The translations under genes and the position numbers were made by a program. A model generated the notes under the pieces. The model saw nothing but the letters and a program-made list of their open reading frames with translations. It ran no database searches and was not told where the DNA came from. This document shows, in pieces, positions 1 to 7,591 of a DNA stretch of 35,326 nt (its first letter is position 1; the number at the start of each line of letters is the position of its first letter). The stretch spans positions 1 through 35,326 of the forward strand of contig JAEWRC010000011.1 in assembly GCA_023460175.1 (NCBI GenBank), read 5' to 3'. This DNA is from Actinomycetes bacterium. Its GTDB lineage: Bacteria; Actinomycetota; Actinomycetes; Mycobacteriales; Mycobacteriaceae.

Positions 1-40
1 GGGCCGGGCTAATCCGCCGGCCCCGCAGTGCTTTCGAAAG
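1..40 (-). terminator. Possible terminator hairpin downstream of livF
   Basis: Directly after the livF stop (minus strand) come a 10-base palindrome (31-40) and an inverted repeat whose arms are at 1-7 and 17-23, giving a 7-bp GC stem with a 9-base loop. No T-tract is visible because the window ends here. The hairpin could end the liv operon or belong to a convergent gene outside the window. Confidence 0.3.
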
Positions 41-805
41 CTATTTCTCGCCGCGGCCGGCGAGGGTGCCCAGGTACAGCTCGATCACCTTGGGGTCGTT
101 CATCAGGTTGCGCCCGGTGCCGGTGTAGGCGTTGGTGCCCTGGTCCAGCACGTAGCCGCGGTCGCAGATCTGCAGGCAGCGACGGGCGTTCTGCTCGACC
201 ATGATCACCGAGACCCCGGCGGCGTTGATCTGCTTGCAGCGGATGAACACCTCGTCCTGGAACATCGGGGACAGGCCCGCCGACGGCTCGTCGAGCAGCA
301 GCACCGAGGGCTCCATCATCAACGCGCGGCCGGTGGCCACCATCTGACGTTCCCCGCCGGACAGGGCGCCGGCCTTGACCTTGCGGCGCTCGGCGAGCAG
401 CGGGAACAGCTCGCTGACGAACTCGAAGCGTTCCCGGAACTTGGCCGGCCGCAGGTAGATTCCCATCTCGAGGTTCTCCTCGATGGTCAGCGACGGGAAC
501 ACGTTCTGATTCTGCGGGACGTAGCCGACGCCCTTGGTGACCAGCACGTGCGCGGCGGCCGAGGTGATGTCCTCACCGCGCAGCATCACGGCACCGGAGC
601 GCACCGGGATCAGCCCGAACAACGTCTTGAGCAAGGTCGACTTGCCGGCGCCGTTGGGCCCGATGATGCCGACGATCTCACCCTCCCGGAGGAAGAAGTC
701 GCAGCCGCGCAGGATGTCGACCTCGGGCAGGTAGCCGGCCACCAGGTGGTCGGCCCGCAGCAGCGCCCCCTCGGCGAGCTGGTCGTGGTCGGCGGGGTCA
801 GTCAT
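41..805 (-). CDS. livF: LivF-type ABC transporter ATP-binding protein (branched-chain amino acid-type importer)
   Basis: This 254-residue cytoplasmic ATPase powers a HAAT-family importer (branched-chain amino acids or related amides) together with LivG. Visible motifs are Walker A GPNGAGKST (about residues 49-57), the Q-loop in YVPQNQN, signature LSGGERQ and Walker B LLLDEPSAGLSP. The switch region reads VEQN instead of a histidine, which is usual for LivF rather than a defect. I chose the ATG at 803-805: it overlaps the livG stop by 8 bases, and the longer open frame upstream has no LivF homology. It is the last gene of the leftward livH-M-G-F operon. The transporter class is secure; the actual substrate cannot be read from the sequence. 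Confidence 0.93.
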   Translation of the reverse strand: MTDPADHDQLAEGALLRADHLVAGYLPEVDILRGCDFFLREGEIVGIIGPNGAGKSTLLKTLFGLIPVRSGAVMLRGEDITSAAAHVLVTKGVGYVPQNQNVFPSLTIEENLEMGIYLRPAKFRERFEFVSELFPLLAERRKVKAGALSGGERQMVATGRALMMEPSVLLLDEPSAGLSPMFQDEVFIRCKQINAAGVSVIMVEQNARRCLQICDRGYVLDQGTNAYTGTGRNLMNDPKVIELYLGTLAGRGEK

Positions 806-1769
806 CGCGGCCGCCCCGGATGTCCACGCCGGGATCCGACAGGTCGCCGCCGGCCTCGATGGTCTCGGCGACGGCCTGCTCGATCTCCTCGGCGAGTTCG
901 GCGGTGGCGCCCACCGGGTTACCGTCGGCGTCGAACTCGAGGGCCTGGTCGTGATGGCTGCCCAGATAGGCGTCGACGACGGCGGGGTTGTCGGCCAGCC
1001 CGCTGGGCGGCGACTCGGCAATCACCGCGCCCTGGGCCATGACCACCACCCAGTCGCTGATATCGCGGATCACGTCCATGTCGTGTTCGACGAACACCAC
1101 CGTCATCCCTTGCGTGCGCAGGGTTTTGACGTGTTCGAGCAGGTTCTCGGTGAGCGCCGGGTTGACCCCGGCCATCGGCTCGTCGAGCATGACGACCTTC
1201 GGGTCGGTCATCAGCGCGCGCGCCATCTCGAGCAGCTTGCGTTGTCCGCCGGACAGCGATCCGGCCATGTCGTCGGCCTTGGCGTCGAGCTTGAACCGGA
1301 CCAGCATCTCGTGGGCCCGTTCGGTGATCTCGGCCTCCTGCTTGCGCCACCGGAACGGGAACAGCGCGTTGAGCATTCGCTCACCGCTCTGGGCGGTGGC
1401 GCCGAGCCGGACGTTGTCCAGCACCGACAGCCGCGAGAGTGCCTTGGTCAATTGGAACGTCCGTACCACTCCGTGGCGGGCGACGCGGTGCGGTGGCTGC
1501 CGGCCGACGTCCACCCCGTCGAGGGTCCAGGTCCCGGTGTCGGCGCGGTCGAAGCCGGTGAGCAGGTTGAAGAACGTGGTCTTGCCGGCCCCGTTGGGGC
1601 CGATCAGCCCGGTGATGTGGCCGCGCTGGATCTCCAGGTGCGCGACGTCGACGGCTTTGAGCCCGCCGAACGCGCGGGAGAGGTTGTCCACCACGATGAT
1701 CGGGTCGGGTTTGGCGGATCCGGGTTCGGCCGGGACGTCGGTGAAAACCGAACCGGCGGCGTCAACCAT
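798..1769 (-). CDS. livG: LivG-type ABC transporter ATP-binding protein
   Basis: This is the second ATPase of the HAAT importer, 323 residues. It shows Walker A GPNGAGKTT (about 57-65), signature LSGGQRKLLEMARAL, Walker B VVMLDEPMAGVNP and the H-loop VEHDMDVI. LivG proteins are usually about 250-260 residues. This one has about 20 extra residues before the ATPase core and a tail of about 50 mostly acidic residues after the canonical end (around GSHHDQALEFD). The tail could bind a regulator or be a disordered lineage-specific addition. The start overlaps the livM stop by 8 bases and the stop overlaps livF, so the genes are translationally coupled. Confidence 0.93.
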   Translation of the reverse strand: MVDAAGSVFTDVPAEPGSAKPDPIIVVDNLSRAFGGLKAVDVAHLEIQRGHITGLIGPNGAGKTTFFNLLTGFDRADTGTWTLDGVDVGRQPPHRVARHGVVRTFQLTKALSRLSVLDNVRLGATAQSGERMLNALFPFRWRKQEAEITERAHEMLVRFKLDAKADDMAGSLSGGQRKLLEMARALMTDPKVVMLDEPMAGVNPALTENLLEHVKTLRTQGMTVVFVEHDMDVIRDISDWVVVMAQGAVIAESPPSGLADNPAVVDAYLGSHHDQALEFDADGNPVGATAELAEEIEQAVAETIEAGGDLSDPGVDIRGGRDD

Positions 1770-2751
1770 CGAGTTGCACCTCCCGTTTCTTGCCCATTAT
1801 CCCCTGGGGCCTGAACACCATCAGGACCATGATCAGGATGCCCAGCAGGATGTAGCGGGTCGCGCCGACTTGCGCGTCGGTCAGCGGCAGCAGGGGATCG
1901 GGCCCGGCGATGGCCTGGCGCAGCAGCGCGTCGGGGATGGCCAGCAGGAACCAGAACAGCATTGCGCCGACCACGGGCCCGAACACCGTGGCCGCGCCGC
2001 CGAGCAGCAGCGCCCCGAAGGCGTAGAAGGTCTGCGACGTCGAATAGAAATCGGGGTGGATCGACTTGGTCTGCAACGCATTGAACACCCCACCCATGCC
2101 GCCGATCACGCCGCCGAGCACCAGGGCCTGCAGCTTGTAGGAGAAGACGTTCTTGCCCAGCGCGCGGGCGGCGTCCTCGTCCTCGCGGATGGCCTTGAGC
2201 ACCCGGCCCCACGGGCTGTGGGTCAACAGGTAGACGAACACGCACAACACCAGCACCAGCGTCCAACCGACGACCATGGCCCACAGGTCGTCGCCGACGA
2301 ACTTCATCCCGAGCAGCGAGTACTGCTTGCTGGAATCGAACGGGCTGAACCGGGTGAACGGATCGGCAAAACCGTAGAGGCCGTTGGTGGATCCGGTCAC
2401 CGGGTCGGACGCGGTAGATCGGAAGATCAGCCGCAGCACCTCGGCCGTCGCGATGGTCGCGATGGCCAGATAGTCCGCCCGTAATCGCAGGGTCGGGATG
2501 CCCAGGACGACGGCGAGCAGGCCCGCGGCGAACAGACCGACGAGCACGCCCACCCACAGCGGCTGCTGATAGGTGACGGTCATGATCCCGACGCCGTAGC
2601 CGCCGAGCAGCGCGAATCCGATCTGGCCGAAGTTCAGCAGGCCGGTGTAGCCGAAGTGCAGGTTCAGGCCGATGGCCAGCAGCGCGTAGAAGATCGCCGA
2701 CGGGCCGATGAGTTGGGCAAAGGACGCCTGAAACGCGGTGAGGATGTCCAT
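1762..2751 (-). CDS. livM: LivM-type permease of the HAAT importer
   Basis: This is an integral membrane permease of 329 residues with about nine to ten hydrophobic segments. The family hallmarks are visible: NLHFGYTGLLNFGQIGFALLGGYG near residues 30-53, RLRADYLAIATIA, and the EDEDAARALGKNVFSYKL coupling region that contacts the ATPase. It pairs with LivH to form the translocation channel. The ATG at 2749-2751 lies 7 bases after the livH stop, and the stop codon overlaps the livG start, so it belongs in the middle of the operon. The assignment rests on strong family resemblance; substrate specificity is not deducible. Confidence 0.93.
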   Translation of the reverse strand: MDILTAFQASFAQLIGPSAIFYALLAIGLNLHFGYTGLLNFGQIGFALLGGYGVGIMTVTYQQPLWVGVLVGLFAAGLLAVVLGIPTLRLRADYLAIATIATAEVLRLIFRSTASDPVTGSTNGLYGFADPFTRFSPFDSSKQYSLLGMKFVGDDLWAMVVGWTLVLVLCVFVYLLTHSPWGRVLKAIREDEDAARALGKNVFSYKLQALVLGGVIGGMGGVFNALQTKSIHPDFYSTSQTFYAFGALLLGGAATVFGPVVGAMLFWFLLAIPDALLRQAIAGPDPLLPLTDAQVGATRYILLGILIMVLMVFRPQGIMGKKREVQLDG

Positions 2752-2758
2752 CGGGGCC

Positions 2759-4048
2759 TCACCCGATCCTTTCGCGGGATCCGAGAATGCCCTGGGGCCG
2801 CACGATCAGGATGAAGATCAGGATCAGCAGGCCGCCGATGTACTTCAGGTCGGGGTTGACCACCAGGGTGGACAGCTGCACCAGCAGTCCGACGATGACG
2901 CAGCCCAGCAGCGCGCCGTAGGCCGTTCCCAGCCCGCCGAGAGTGATGCCGGCGAACATCAGCAACAGCAGCTTGAAGCCCATCTCCCATTGCACCCGGC
3001 CGCCGAGCTCGGACATGGCCAGCAGCACCCCGCCGAGTGCCGCGAGTCCGCCGCCGAGGCACCACACGTAGGTGATCACCCGTTCGACGTTGATGCCCGA
3101 GGCCGCGGCGAGGTCCTTGTTGTCGGCGACGGCGCGCATCGCCTTGCCGATCTTGGTCTTCTGCAACAGCACTGCGACGGTCAGCAGCACCACCACGCTG
3201 ATCGCGATCGTCAGGATCGTGATGTCGGTGATCGCGATCGGACCCCAGCGTCGCTGGGCGCTGACGGGATAGTCGGCGAACGCCTGGGTGCGGTCGGAGA
3301 ACAGCATCAGGATCAGATAGCGCAGGGCGATGGCCAGGCCGATGGACACCACCAGCATCGGGACCAGGCCCACTCGTCGTTTTCGCAGCGGACGCCAGAT
3401 GCCCGCGTTGTTGAGCCAGCCGATGCCGACGCCGACGACGACGGCGAGCAGCGATGCGACGATCAGGCCCATGCCCATGGTCACGTTGAAGATCCAGGCG
3501 AACACCGCGCCGAGCGTCACCAGCTCGCCGTGCGCGAAGTTGGTCAGGCCCGTCGTGCCGAAGATCAGGTTCAGGCCGATGGCCGCGACCGCGATCGTCA
3601 GGCCGAACCGCAGGCCGTCGATGCTCAGCCGGATGATCCGCTCGTAGAGCGGAGTGGACATGCCGGTGCGGACCTCGCCGAAGGTGAAGATGACGTTGTT
3701 GGTGCGGCCCGCGATGACCTCCCGGGTGACCGCGTGCTGCACGCTGACGCCCTCGGGCAGGCTTTCGGCGTCCACCTCGAAGGTGTGCGATCCGATGGGG
3801 ACCTGGAAGGTCCACCGGCCGGTGTCGTCGGATTCGGTGACCGCGACCTCGGCGCCGTCGGGATCCAGTGCGCGGACCCGCGCGTCGGCAACGGGTTCGC
3901 CCGCGTCGACCAACCGGCCGGACACCGTCGCGGTTTCGTCCTCCTGTGCGCCGGCGGGGCCCGCGCAGAGCAGCCCGGCGAAGACGGTCAACATCATCAG
4001 GAGCAGACCGCGGACGACGAAGTGTTTCCCGGGGGAGCTCAACCCCAC
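2759..4048 (-). CDS. livH: LivH-type permease with N-terminal secreted beta-sandwich domain
   Basis: The 429-residue protein is about 130 residues longer than an ordinary LivH (about 290-300). Residues 1-34 look like a cleavable signal peptide (hydrophobic core LLLMMLTVFAGLL ending in AGAQ). Residues about 40-126 resemble a carboxypeptidase-regulatory-like or Ig-like beta-sandwich (TVSGRLVDAGEPVADARVRA, TGRWTFQVPIGSHTFEVD). From about residue 135 on it is a classical LivH permease (FGLTIAVAAIGLNLIFGTTG, LTNFAHGE). The added domain should sit outside the membrane and might help capture substrate or dock the binding protein. The start is a GTG with GGAGG nine bases upstream. It is the first gene of the leftward operon. 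UrtB urea permeases also have N-terminal extensions, so a urea or amide substrate is possible. Confidence 0.9.
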   Translation of the reverse strand: MGLSSPGKHFVVRGLLLMMLTVFAGLLCAGPAGAQEDETATVSGRLVDAGEPVADARVRALDPDGAEVAVTESDDTGRWTFQVPIGSHTFEVDAESLPEGVSVQHAVTREVIAGRTNNVIFTFGEVRTGMSTPLYERIIRLSIDGLRFGLTIAVAAIGLNLIFGTTGLTNFAHGELVTLGAVFAWIFNVTMGMGLIVASLLAVVVGVGIGWLNNAGIWRPLRKRRVGLVPMLVVSIGLAIALRYLILMLFSDRTQAFADYPVSAQRRWGPIAITDITILTIAISVVVLLTVAVLLQKTKIGKAMRAVADNKDLAAASGINVERVITYVWCLGGGLAALGGVLLAMSELGGRVQWEMGFKLLLLMFAGITLGGLGTAYGALLGCVIVGLLVQLSTLVVNPDLKYIGGLLILIFILIVRPQGILGSRERIG

Positions 4049-4071
4049 TGAACGAACCTCCGTTGCGGTTG

Positions 4072-4088
4072 ATCACGCAGGGCGTGAT
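4072..4088. promoter_or_regulatory. Perfect inverted repeat in the livH leader: operator or attenuator candidate
   Basis: ATCACGC-AGG-GCGTGAT is a perfect 7-bp inverted repeat with a 3-base centre. It lies between a TATAAG -10-like element (around 4105-4112, minus strand) and the GGAGG ribosome site of livH. It could be a repressor site or form a small hairpin in the 5' leader. No specific regulator can be named from the motif. Confidence 0.5.
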
Positions 4089-4271
4089 GCGGCTTACGGG
4101 ACCTTATAGGTTTCGGCCCGGCACCTGCCGCGGTTCTGGGATGTCAAATGTTTTATCAGCTGCGACCGGGGTGTGCCGGTTAAGCGCCCCGCGCGGCGAT
4201 TGGCGGGATTTTGACCACTCGTGTCACTACTGCCACTTTTGGTGCGCCGCGGGGAGCGCCAGGCTGGTCCC

Positions 4272-4388
4272 ATGATGGTGCTGATGCTCTTCGTCGGGAT
4301 GCTGGCGGTGCTGTCGGTGGCGGCGGCCCTGGAGCTCACCCCGGACACCCACCGCCAGGTGAGCCCGCACGGGGACTTTCGGTTCTGA
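4272..4388 (+). CDS. Small membrane peptide, 38 residues, hypothetical
   Basis: This is an ATG-started frame encoding MMVLMLFVGMLAVLSVAA followed by a short soluble tail rich in polar residues and ending GDFRF. The first 18 residues form a single hydrophobic segment, so the peptide would be membrane-bound with a charged tail of about 20 residues. It lies in the divergent liv control region, 72 bases before the binding-protein gene and on the same strand. A purine-rich GGGGAG sits about 17 bases upstream, too far for a good ribosome site, so translation is uncertain. Its composition looks protein-like rather than random GC-rich sequence. It could be a real small transporter accessory or a fortuitous frame. 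No family is recognised. Confidence 0.45.
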   Translation: MMVLMLFVGMLAVLSVAAALELTPDTHRQVSPHGDFRF

Positions 4389-4424
4389 GTCGAGCGAACA
4401 CCCGGAACCCGATTGTGGGTTGGC

Positions 4425-4430
4425 TATGTT
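4425..4430 (+). promoter_or_regulatory. -10 element for the liv substrate-binding gene
   Basis: TATGTT fits the mycobacterial TANNNT -10 and would start transcription near 4437, leaving a leader of about 24 bases with a strong GGAGGT ribosome site. It lies inside a short inverted repeat, GGCTA-TGTT-TAGCC (4422-4435), which might be an operator over the -10. Confidence 0.45.
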
Positions 4431-4460
4431 TAGCCGTAGTCCAGCGATCCGGAGGTTCAT

Positions 4461-5666
4461 GTGCGCGTCGGTGCGGTACGGGGTGTGCTCGCGCTGAGTT
4501 CGGCGGTCATCCTGGCGCTCGCCGGGTGCGCCCAGACCTCCTCGGAGCGGGCGGCCGACGGCACGGGGCTGCGGATCGTCGAGCAGGTGCGGATCGATCA
4601 GAACGGCAATCAGGTGGTGCCCGGTGCGACGACGGCACCCCCGCCGGTCGGCCCCGCCGGGGACGGCACCGCCGTCTGCCCGCCGCTGTCGCTGGCGACG
4701 ACGGCCACCCTCAGCGGACCCGACGCGGCCCTGGGCATCGGCATCCGCAACGGCATCCAGCTGGCGGTCGACGAGCACAACTCGGCCAATCCCGGTTGTC
4801 AGATTCAACTGAAAACCTTTGACACCGAGGGGAATGCGGACAAGGCGCGGTCCGACGCGCAACAGATCGTCGAGGACGCGTTCACCCTCGGTGTGATCGG
4901 TCCCGCGTTCTCCACCGAGGTGCTGGACACCGGCGACATCTTCGAGGCCGCCGGCATGGTGGCGGCCACCGCCTCGGCGACCGCCGTCGCACTGGCCGAG
5001 CAGGGCCGGGGCACCTTCTTCCGCGGGCTGGCCAACGACGCCGTGCAGGGGATGGCCGTGGCCAACTACATGACGCGGCAACTGGGCAGCACTTCGGTGT
5101 GCGTCCTGGACGACGGCACCGACTACGGTGCCGGCCTGACCGAGGCGGTGCGCCAAACCCTCGGCGCCGCCGCCGACCCCGCGTGCAGCATCGCGCTGGA
5201 CCCGGAGGATCCCGCCGCCGCGGTGGCCACCATCGCGCAGCGCGCGCCGGATGCGGTGTTCTTCGGCGGCTACCACGCGCCGTCCGCGGCCCTGGTGCGG
5301 GCGCTGCGCGACGGCGGGGTCAGCGCCGCCTTCGTCAGCGCCGACGGCAGCAAGGATCGCGAATTCGTCGCCGCCGCAGGCGAAGCGGCCCGCGACGCCG
5401 TGCTGTCGTGTTCCTGCGCCCCCGACAACCCGGAGTTCGTGGCCGCCTACACCGAGAAGTTCGGCGAGCCGCCGGGCACCTTCAGCGCGGGTGGCTACGA
5501 CCTGGGCACCATCCTGCTCAACGGGATCGACTCCGGCGCGCGCACCCGGCCGGCACTGCTCGACCACGTGCGCAACTACTCAGGCCAGGGATTGGAACGC
5601 CAGTACCAGTGGGCCGAAAACGGGGAACTGACCAGCACCTTGATCTGGATCTACAAGGTGCAGTGA
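4461..5666 (+). CDS. livJ: Periplasmic-type ligand-binding lipoprotein of the HAAT importer
   Basis: This 401-residue substrate-binding protein of the Peripla_BP_6/LivJ class delivers ligand to the LivHM channel. The signal peptide ends in the lipobox LAGC with the lipidated cysteine at residue 23. A Pro/Gly-rich linker follows, then the two-lobe domain with ATLSGPDAALGIGIRNGIQLAVDEHN (first lobe), VIGPAFSTEV, SVCVLDDGTDYGAGL and FVSADGSKDREF. The start is the GTG at 4461 because GGAGGT lies four bases before it. It is transcribed divergently from livHMGF and is the only binding protein in the locus. Its stop is 7 bases from the convergent yggU stop. The ligand is unknown: amino acids, amides or urea are all served by this family. 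Confidence 0.9.
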   Translation: MRVGAVRGVLALSSAVILALAGCAQTSSERAADGTGLRIVEQVRIDQNGNQVVPGATTAPPPVGPAGDGTAVCPPLSLATTATLSGPDAALGIGIRNGIQLAVDEHNSANPGCQIQLKTFDTEGNADKARSDAQQIVEDAFTLGVIGPAFSTEVLDTGDIFEAAGMVAATASATAVALAEQGRGTFFRGLANDAVQGMAVANYMTRQLGSTSVCVLDDGTDYGAGLTEAVRQTLGAAADPACSIALDPEDPAAAVATIAQRAPDAVFFGGYHAPSAALVRALRDGGVSAAFVSADGSKDREFVAAAGEAARDAVLSCSCAPDNPEFVAAYTEKFGEPPGTFSAGGYDLGTILLNGIDSGARTRPALLDHVRNYSGQGLERQYQWAENGELTSTLIWIYKVQ

Positions 5667-5673
5667 CCCGCGG

Positions 5674-5916
5674 TCACCGGGTGATGCGGAAGCGCTTGAC
5701 CCGTGCGGTCGCCCCCAAGACCAGCTCGACCCGGCTGCGCGGCACACCGAAATGCTCGGCCAGCAGCCGGATCACGGCCGCGTTGGCCTGCCCCTCGATC
5801 GCGCGCTCGCGGACGTACACCGTCAACTCGCCGGCCTGCGCCTCGACCAGCGGCCCCTTCTTGCTGCCCGGTTTGACCCGGACACTGACCACCTCGACGG
5901 GCGACTCAGCGGGCAA
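5674..5916 (-). CDS. DUF167 / YggU family protein
   Basis: This 80-residue protein matches the YggU/DUF167 fold: VSVRVKPGSKKG near the N-terminus, the conserved core GELTVYVRERAIEGQANAAVIRLLAEHFGVPRSRVELVLGATARVKRF, and a short C-terminus. The biochemical role of the family is not established. The first usable start is a TTG at 5914-5916, overlapping the upstream thiolase-like gene by 11 bases, which suggests translational coupling. A GTG about nine codons later is an alternative start and would still keep the whole conserved core. It ends tail-to-tail with the liv binding protein, with only 7 bases between stops. Confidence 0.85.
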   Translation of the reverse strand: MPAESPVEVVSVRVKPGSKKGPLVEAQAGELTVYVRERAIEGQANAAVIRLLAEHFGVPRSRVELVLGATARVKRFRITR

Positions 5917-7108
5917 CGATCACTGACGAGCCGTGACCGAACAGGCCCTGGTTGGCGGTGACGCCCACCGAGGCGCCCTCCACCTGGCGGCCGGTGGCCT
6001 GGCCCCTGAGCTGCCAGGTCAATTCGCAGACCTGCGCGATGGCCTGGGCGGGGATCGCCTCACCGAAACAAGCGAGCCCGCCCGACGGGTTGACCGGCAC
6101 CCGGCCGCCGATCGCGGTGGCCCCGCTGCGCAGCAGTTGCTCGGCCTCGCCCTTGGCGCACAGCCCGAGGTGCTCGTACCAGTCCAGTTCCAGCGCGGTC
6201 GACAGGTCGTACACCTCGGCCAGGCTGACGTCCTCGGGGCCGATGCCGGCCTCGGCGTAGGCGGCGTCGAGGATCTGGTCCTTGAACACCCGCTCCGGGG
6301 CGTCGACCACCGCGGTGGAATCCGTTGCGATGTCGGGCAACTCCGGCAGGTGCTGCGGGTAGCGCGGCGTCACCGTCGAGACCGCCCGCACCGACGGCAC
6401 CCCCGCCAGCGAGCCGAGATGTTTCTCGGCGAACGATTTCGAGGCCACGATCAGCGCGGCCGCGCCGTCGGAGGTGGCGCAGATGTCGAGTTGGCGCAGC
6501 GGGTCGGCGACCACCGGGCTGGCCAGCACGTCCTCGACCGCGGATTCCTTGCGGTAGCGCGCATTCGGGTTCTGCAAACCGTGGCGGGAGTTCTTCACCT
6601 TCACCTGCGCGAAGTCCTCGGCGGTCGCGCCGTAGAGATCCATCCGGCGCCGCGCCAGCAGCGCGAAGTACACCGGGTTCATCGCGCCGATCAGGTGGAA
6701 GCGCTGCCAGTCCGGGTCATTCCTGCGCTCCCCGCCGACCGGGGCGAAGGCGCCCTTGGGGGTGGTGTCGGCGCCGATCACCAGCGCCACGTCGCAGAAG
6801 CCGGCCAGGATCTGGGCGCGGGCGCTCTGCAGGGCCTGCGAGCCGCTGGCGCACGCCGCGTAGCTCGACGAGACCGGCACGCCGTTCCAGCCCAGCTTCT
6901 GGGCGAACGTCGAACCGGCGATGAAGCCCGGGTAGCCGTTGCGGATGGTGTCGGCGCCGGCGACCAGCTGGATCTGCCGCCAGTCCAGGTTGGCCTCGGC
7001 CAGCGCCGCGCGGGCGGCGACCACGCCGTACTCGGTGAAGTCGCGGCCCCACTTGCCCCACGGGTGCATACCCGCGCCCAGGATGTACAGCGGTTCCGGC
7101 GCGCTCAT
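5906..7108 (-). CDS. Thiolase-superfamily protein (lipid-transfer/Ltp type, Rv1627c-like); possible aldolase
   Basis: The 400-residue protein has the thiolase fold with the loop SSYAACASGSQAL carrying Cys86 at the nucleophile position. The other catalytic motifs are altered. The usual GHP is replaced by GEA (residues 349-351, in NPSGGLACFGEAIPA). The SCP-x-type HD motif is YD (Tyr300, in LAEVYDLST). The C-terminal CxG motif is absent (GLFGHGSS). A tyrosine near this position and a DUF35 partner are features of the Ltp2-ChsH2 steroid side-chain aldolase, so lyase rather than thiolase chemistry is plausible. It overlaps the DUF35 gene by 4 bases (ATGA) and shares its KstR-box promoter, pointing to sterol or lipid catabolism. 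The fold is certain; the reaction is inference. Confidence 0.88.
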   Translation of the reverse strand: MSAPEPLYILGAGMHPWGKWGRDFTEYGVVAARAALAEANLDWRQIQLVAGADTIRNGYPGFIAGSTFAQKLGWNGVPVSSSYAACASGSQALQSARAQILAGFCDVALVIGADTTPKGAFAPVGGERRNDPDWQRFHLIGAMNPVYFALLARRRMDLYGATAEDFAQVKVKNSRHGLQNPNARYRKESAVEDVLASPVVADPLRQLDICATSDGAAALIVASKSFAEKHLGSLAGVPSVRAVSTVTPRYPQHLPELPDIATDSTAVVDAPERVFKDQILDAAYAEAGIGPEDVSLAEVYDLSTALELDWYEHLGLCAKGEAEQLLRSGATAIGGRVPVNPSGGLACFGEAIPAQAIAQVCELTWQLRGQATGRQVEGASVGVTANQGLFGHGSSVIVAR

Positions 7109-7542
7109 GCGATCCTCCAGGCGTGGGTGGTCCGCTCGACGCCCTCGTCATCGGTGTAGAGCGGCATGGTCGTCAGTTCCATCTCCATCCCGACCTTCAG
7201 GTCGGCGGCCAGCGTGCCCGTCACGACCTTGCCGAGCAGGATCAACCCCTCCTCGGCGAGCTCGACCGCCGCGATGGCGAACGGCTCGAACGGATCGGGT
7301 GCCGGATACGGCGCCGGCGGGGGATAGCGGTTCTCGGTATAGCTCCAGACCTTGCCGCGCCGCGACAGCGGAACCAGGTCAAGGACGTCGCTGTCGCACG
7401 CCGGGTTGGGGCAGTTGTTGGTCCGCGGCGGGAAGACGTAGGTAGCGCACTCGGTGCACTTGCCGCCGATCAGATGGGTCTGGCCGGCGTCGTCGGTGGC
7501 GAACCACCCTTCGATCGCGGGCGCTGTGGTTGCTGCAGGCAC
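7105..7542 (-). CDS. DUF35 OB-fold/zinc-ribbon partner of the thiolase-like protein (Rv1628c-like)
   Basis: The 145-residue protein has a rubredoxin-like zinc ribbon, with cysteines at about 29, 32, 44 and 49 (KCTECATYVFPPRTNNCPN), followed by an OB-fold with VWSYTENRYPPPAPY and GLILLGKV. DUF35 proteins bind thiolase-superfamily subunits and help hold the acyl-CoA. I use the GTG at 7540-7542, not the frame's upstream start: TACGCT (7549-7554) lies exactly six bases before this GTG, the arrangement of a leaderless mycobacterial transcript, and homology starts just after it. A KstR-type operator lies 30-50 bases upstream. It is the first gene of the DUF35-thiolase-yggU unit. Confidence 0.88.
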   Translation of the reverse strand: MPAATTAPAIEGWFATDDAGQTHLIGGKCTECATYVFPPRTNNCPNPACDSDVLDLVPLSRRGKVWSYTENRYPPPAPYPAPDPFEPFAIAAVELAEEGLILLGKVVTGTLAADLKVGMEMELTTMPLYTDDEGVERTTHAWRIA

Positions 7543-7548
7543 GCGGTC

Positions 7549-7554
7549 AGCGTA
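7549..7554 (-). promoter_or_regulatory. -10 element of the DUF35-thiolase operon (leaderless)
   Basis: TACGCT on the minus strand is followed by six bases and then the GTG start, so transcription should begin at or next to the start codon. It lies 18 bases downstream of the KstR-type operator, so bound repressor would cover the -35 region. Confidence 0.6.
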
Positions 7555-7571
7555 CCCAGCGACGCGCGCTG

Positions 7572-7591
7572 AACTGAAACGTGTTCCAGTT
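7572..7591. promoter_or_regulatory. KstR-type operator
   Basis: The 14-base core TGAAACGTGTTCCA (7575-7588) matches the KstR consensus TNNAACNNGTTNNA at every fixed position. The flanks extend it to a 20-base imperfect palindrome. KstR represses sterol-catabolism genes until a CoA-thioester intermediate of cholesterol releases it. As I remember it, the M. tuberculosis genes Rv1627c-Rv1628c are listed in the KstR regulon, which agrees with the position here. Confidence 0.82.
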
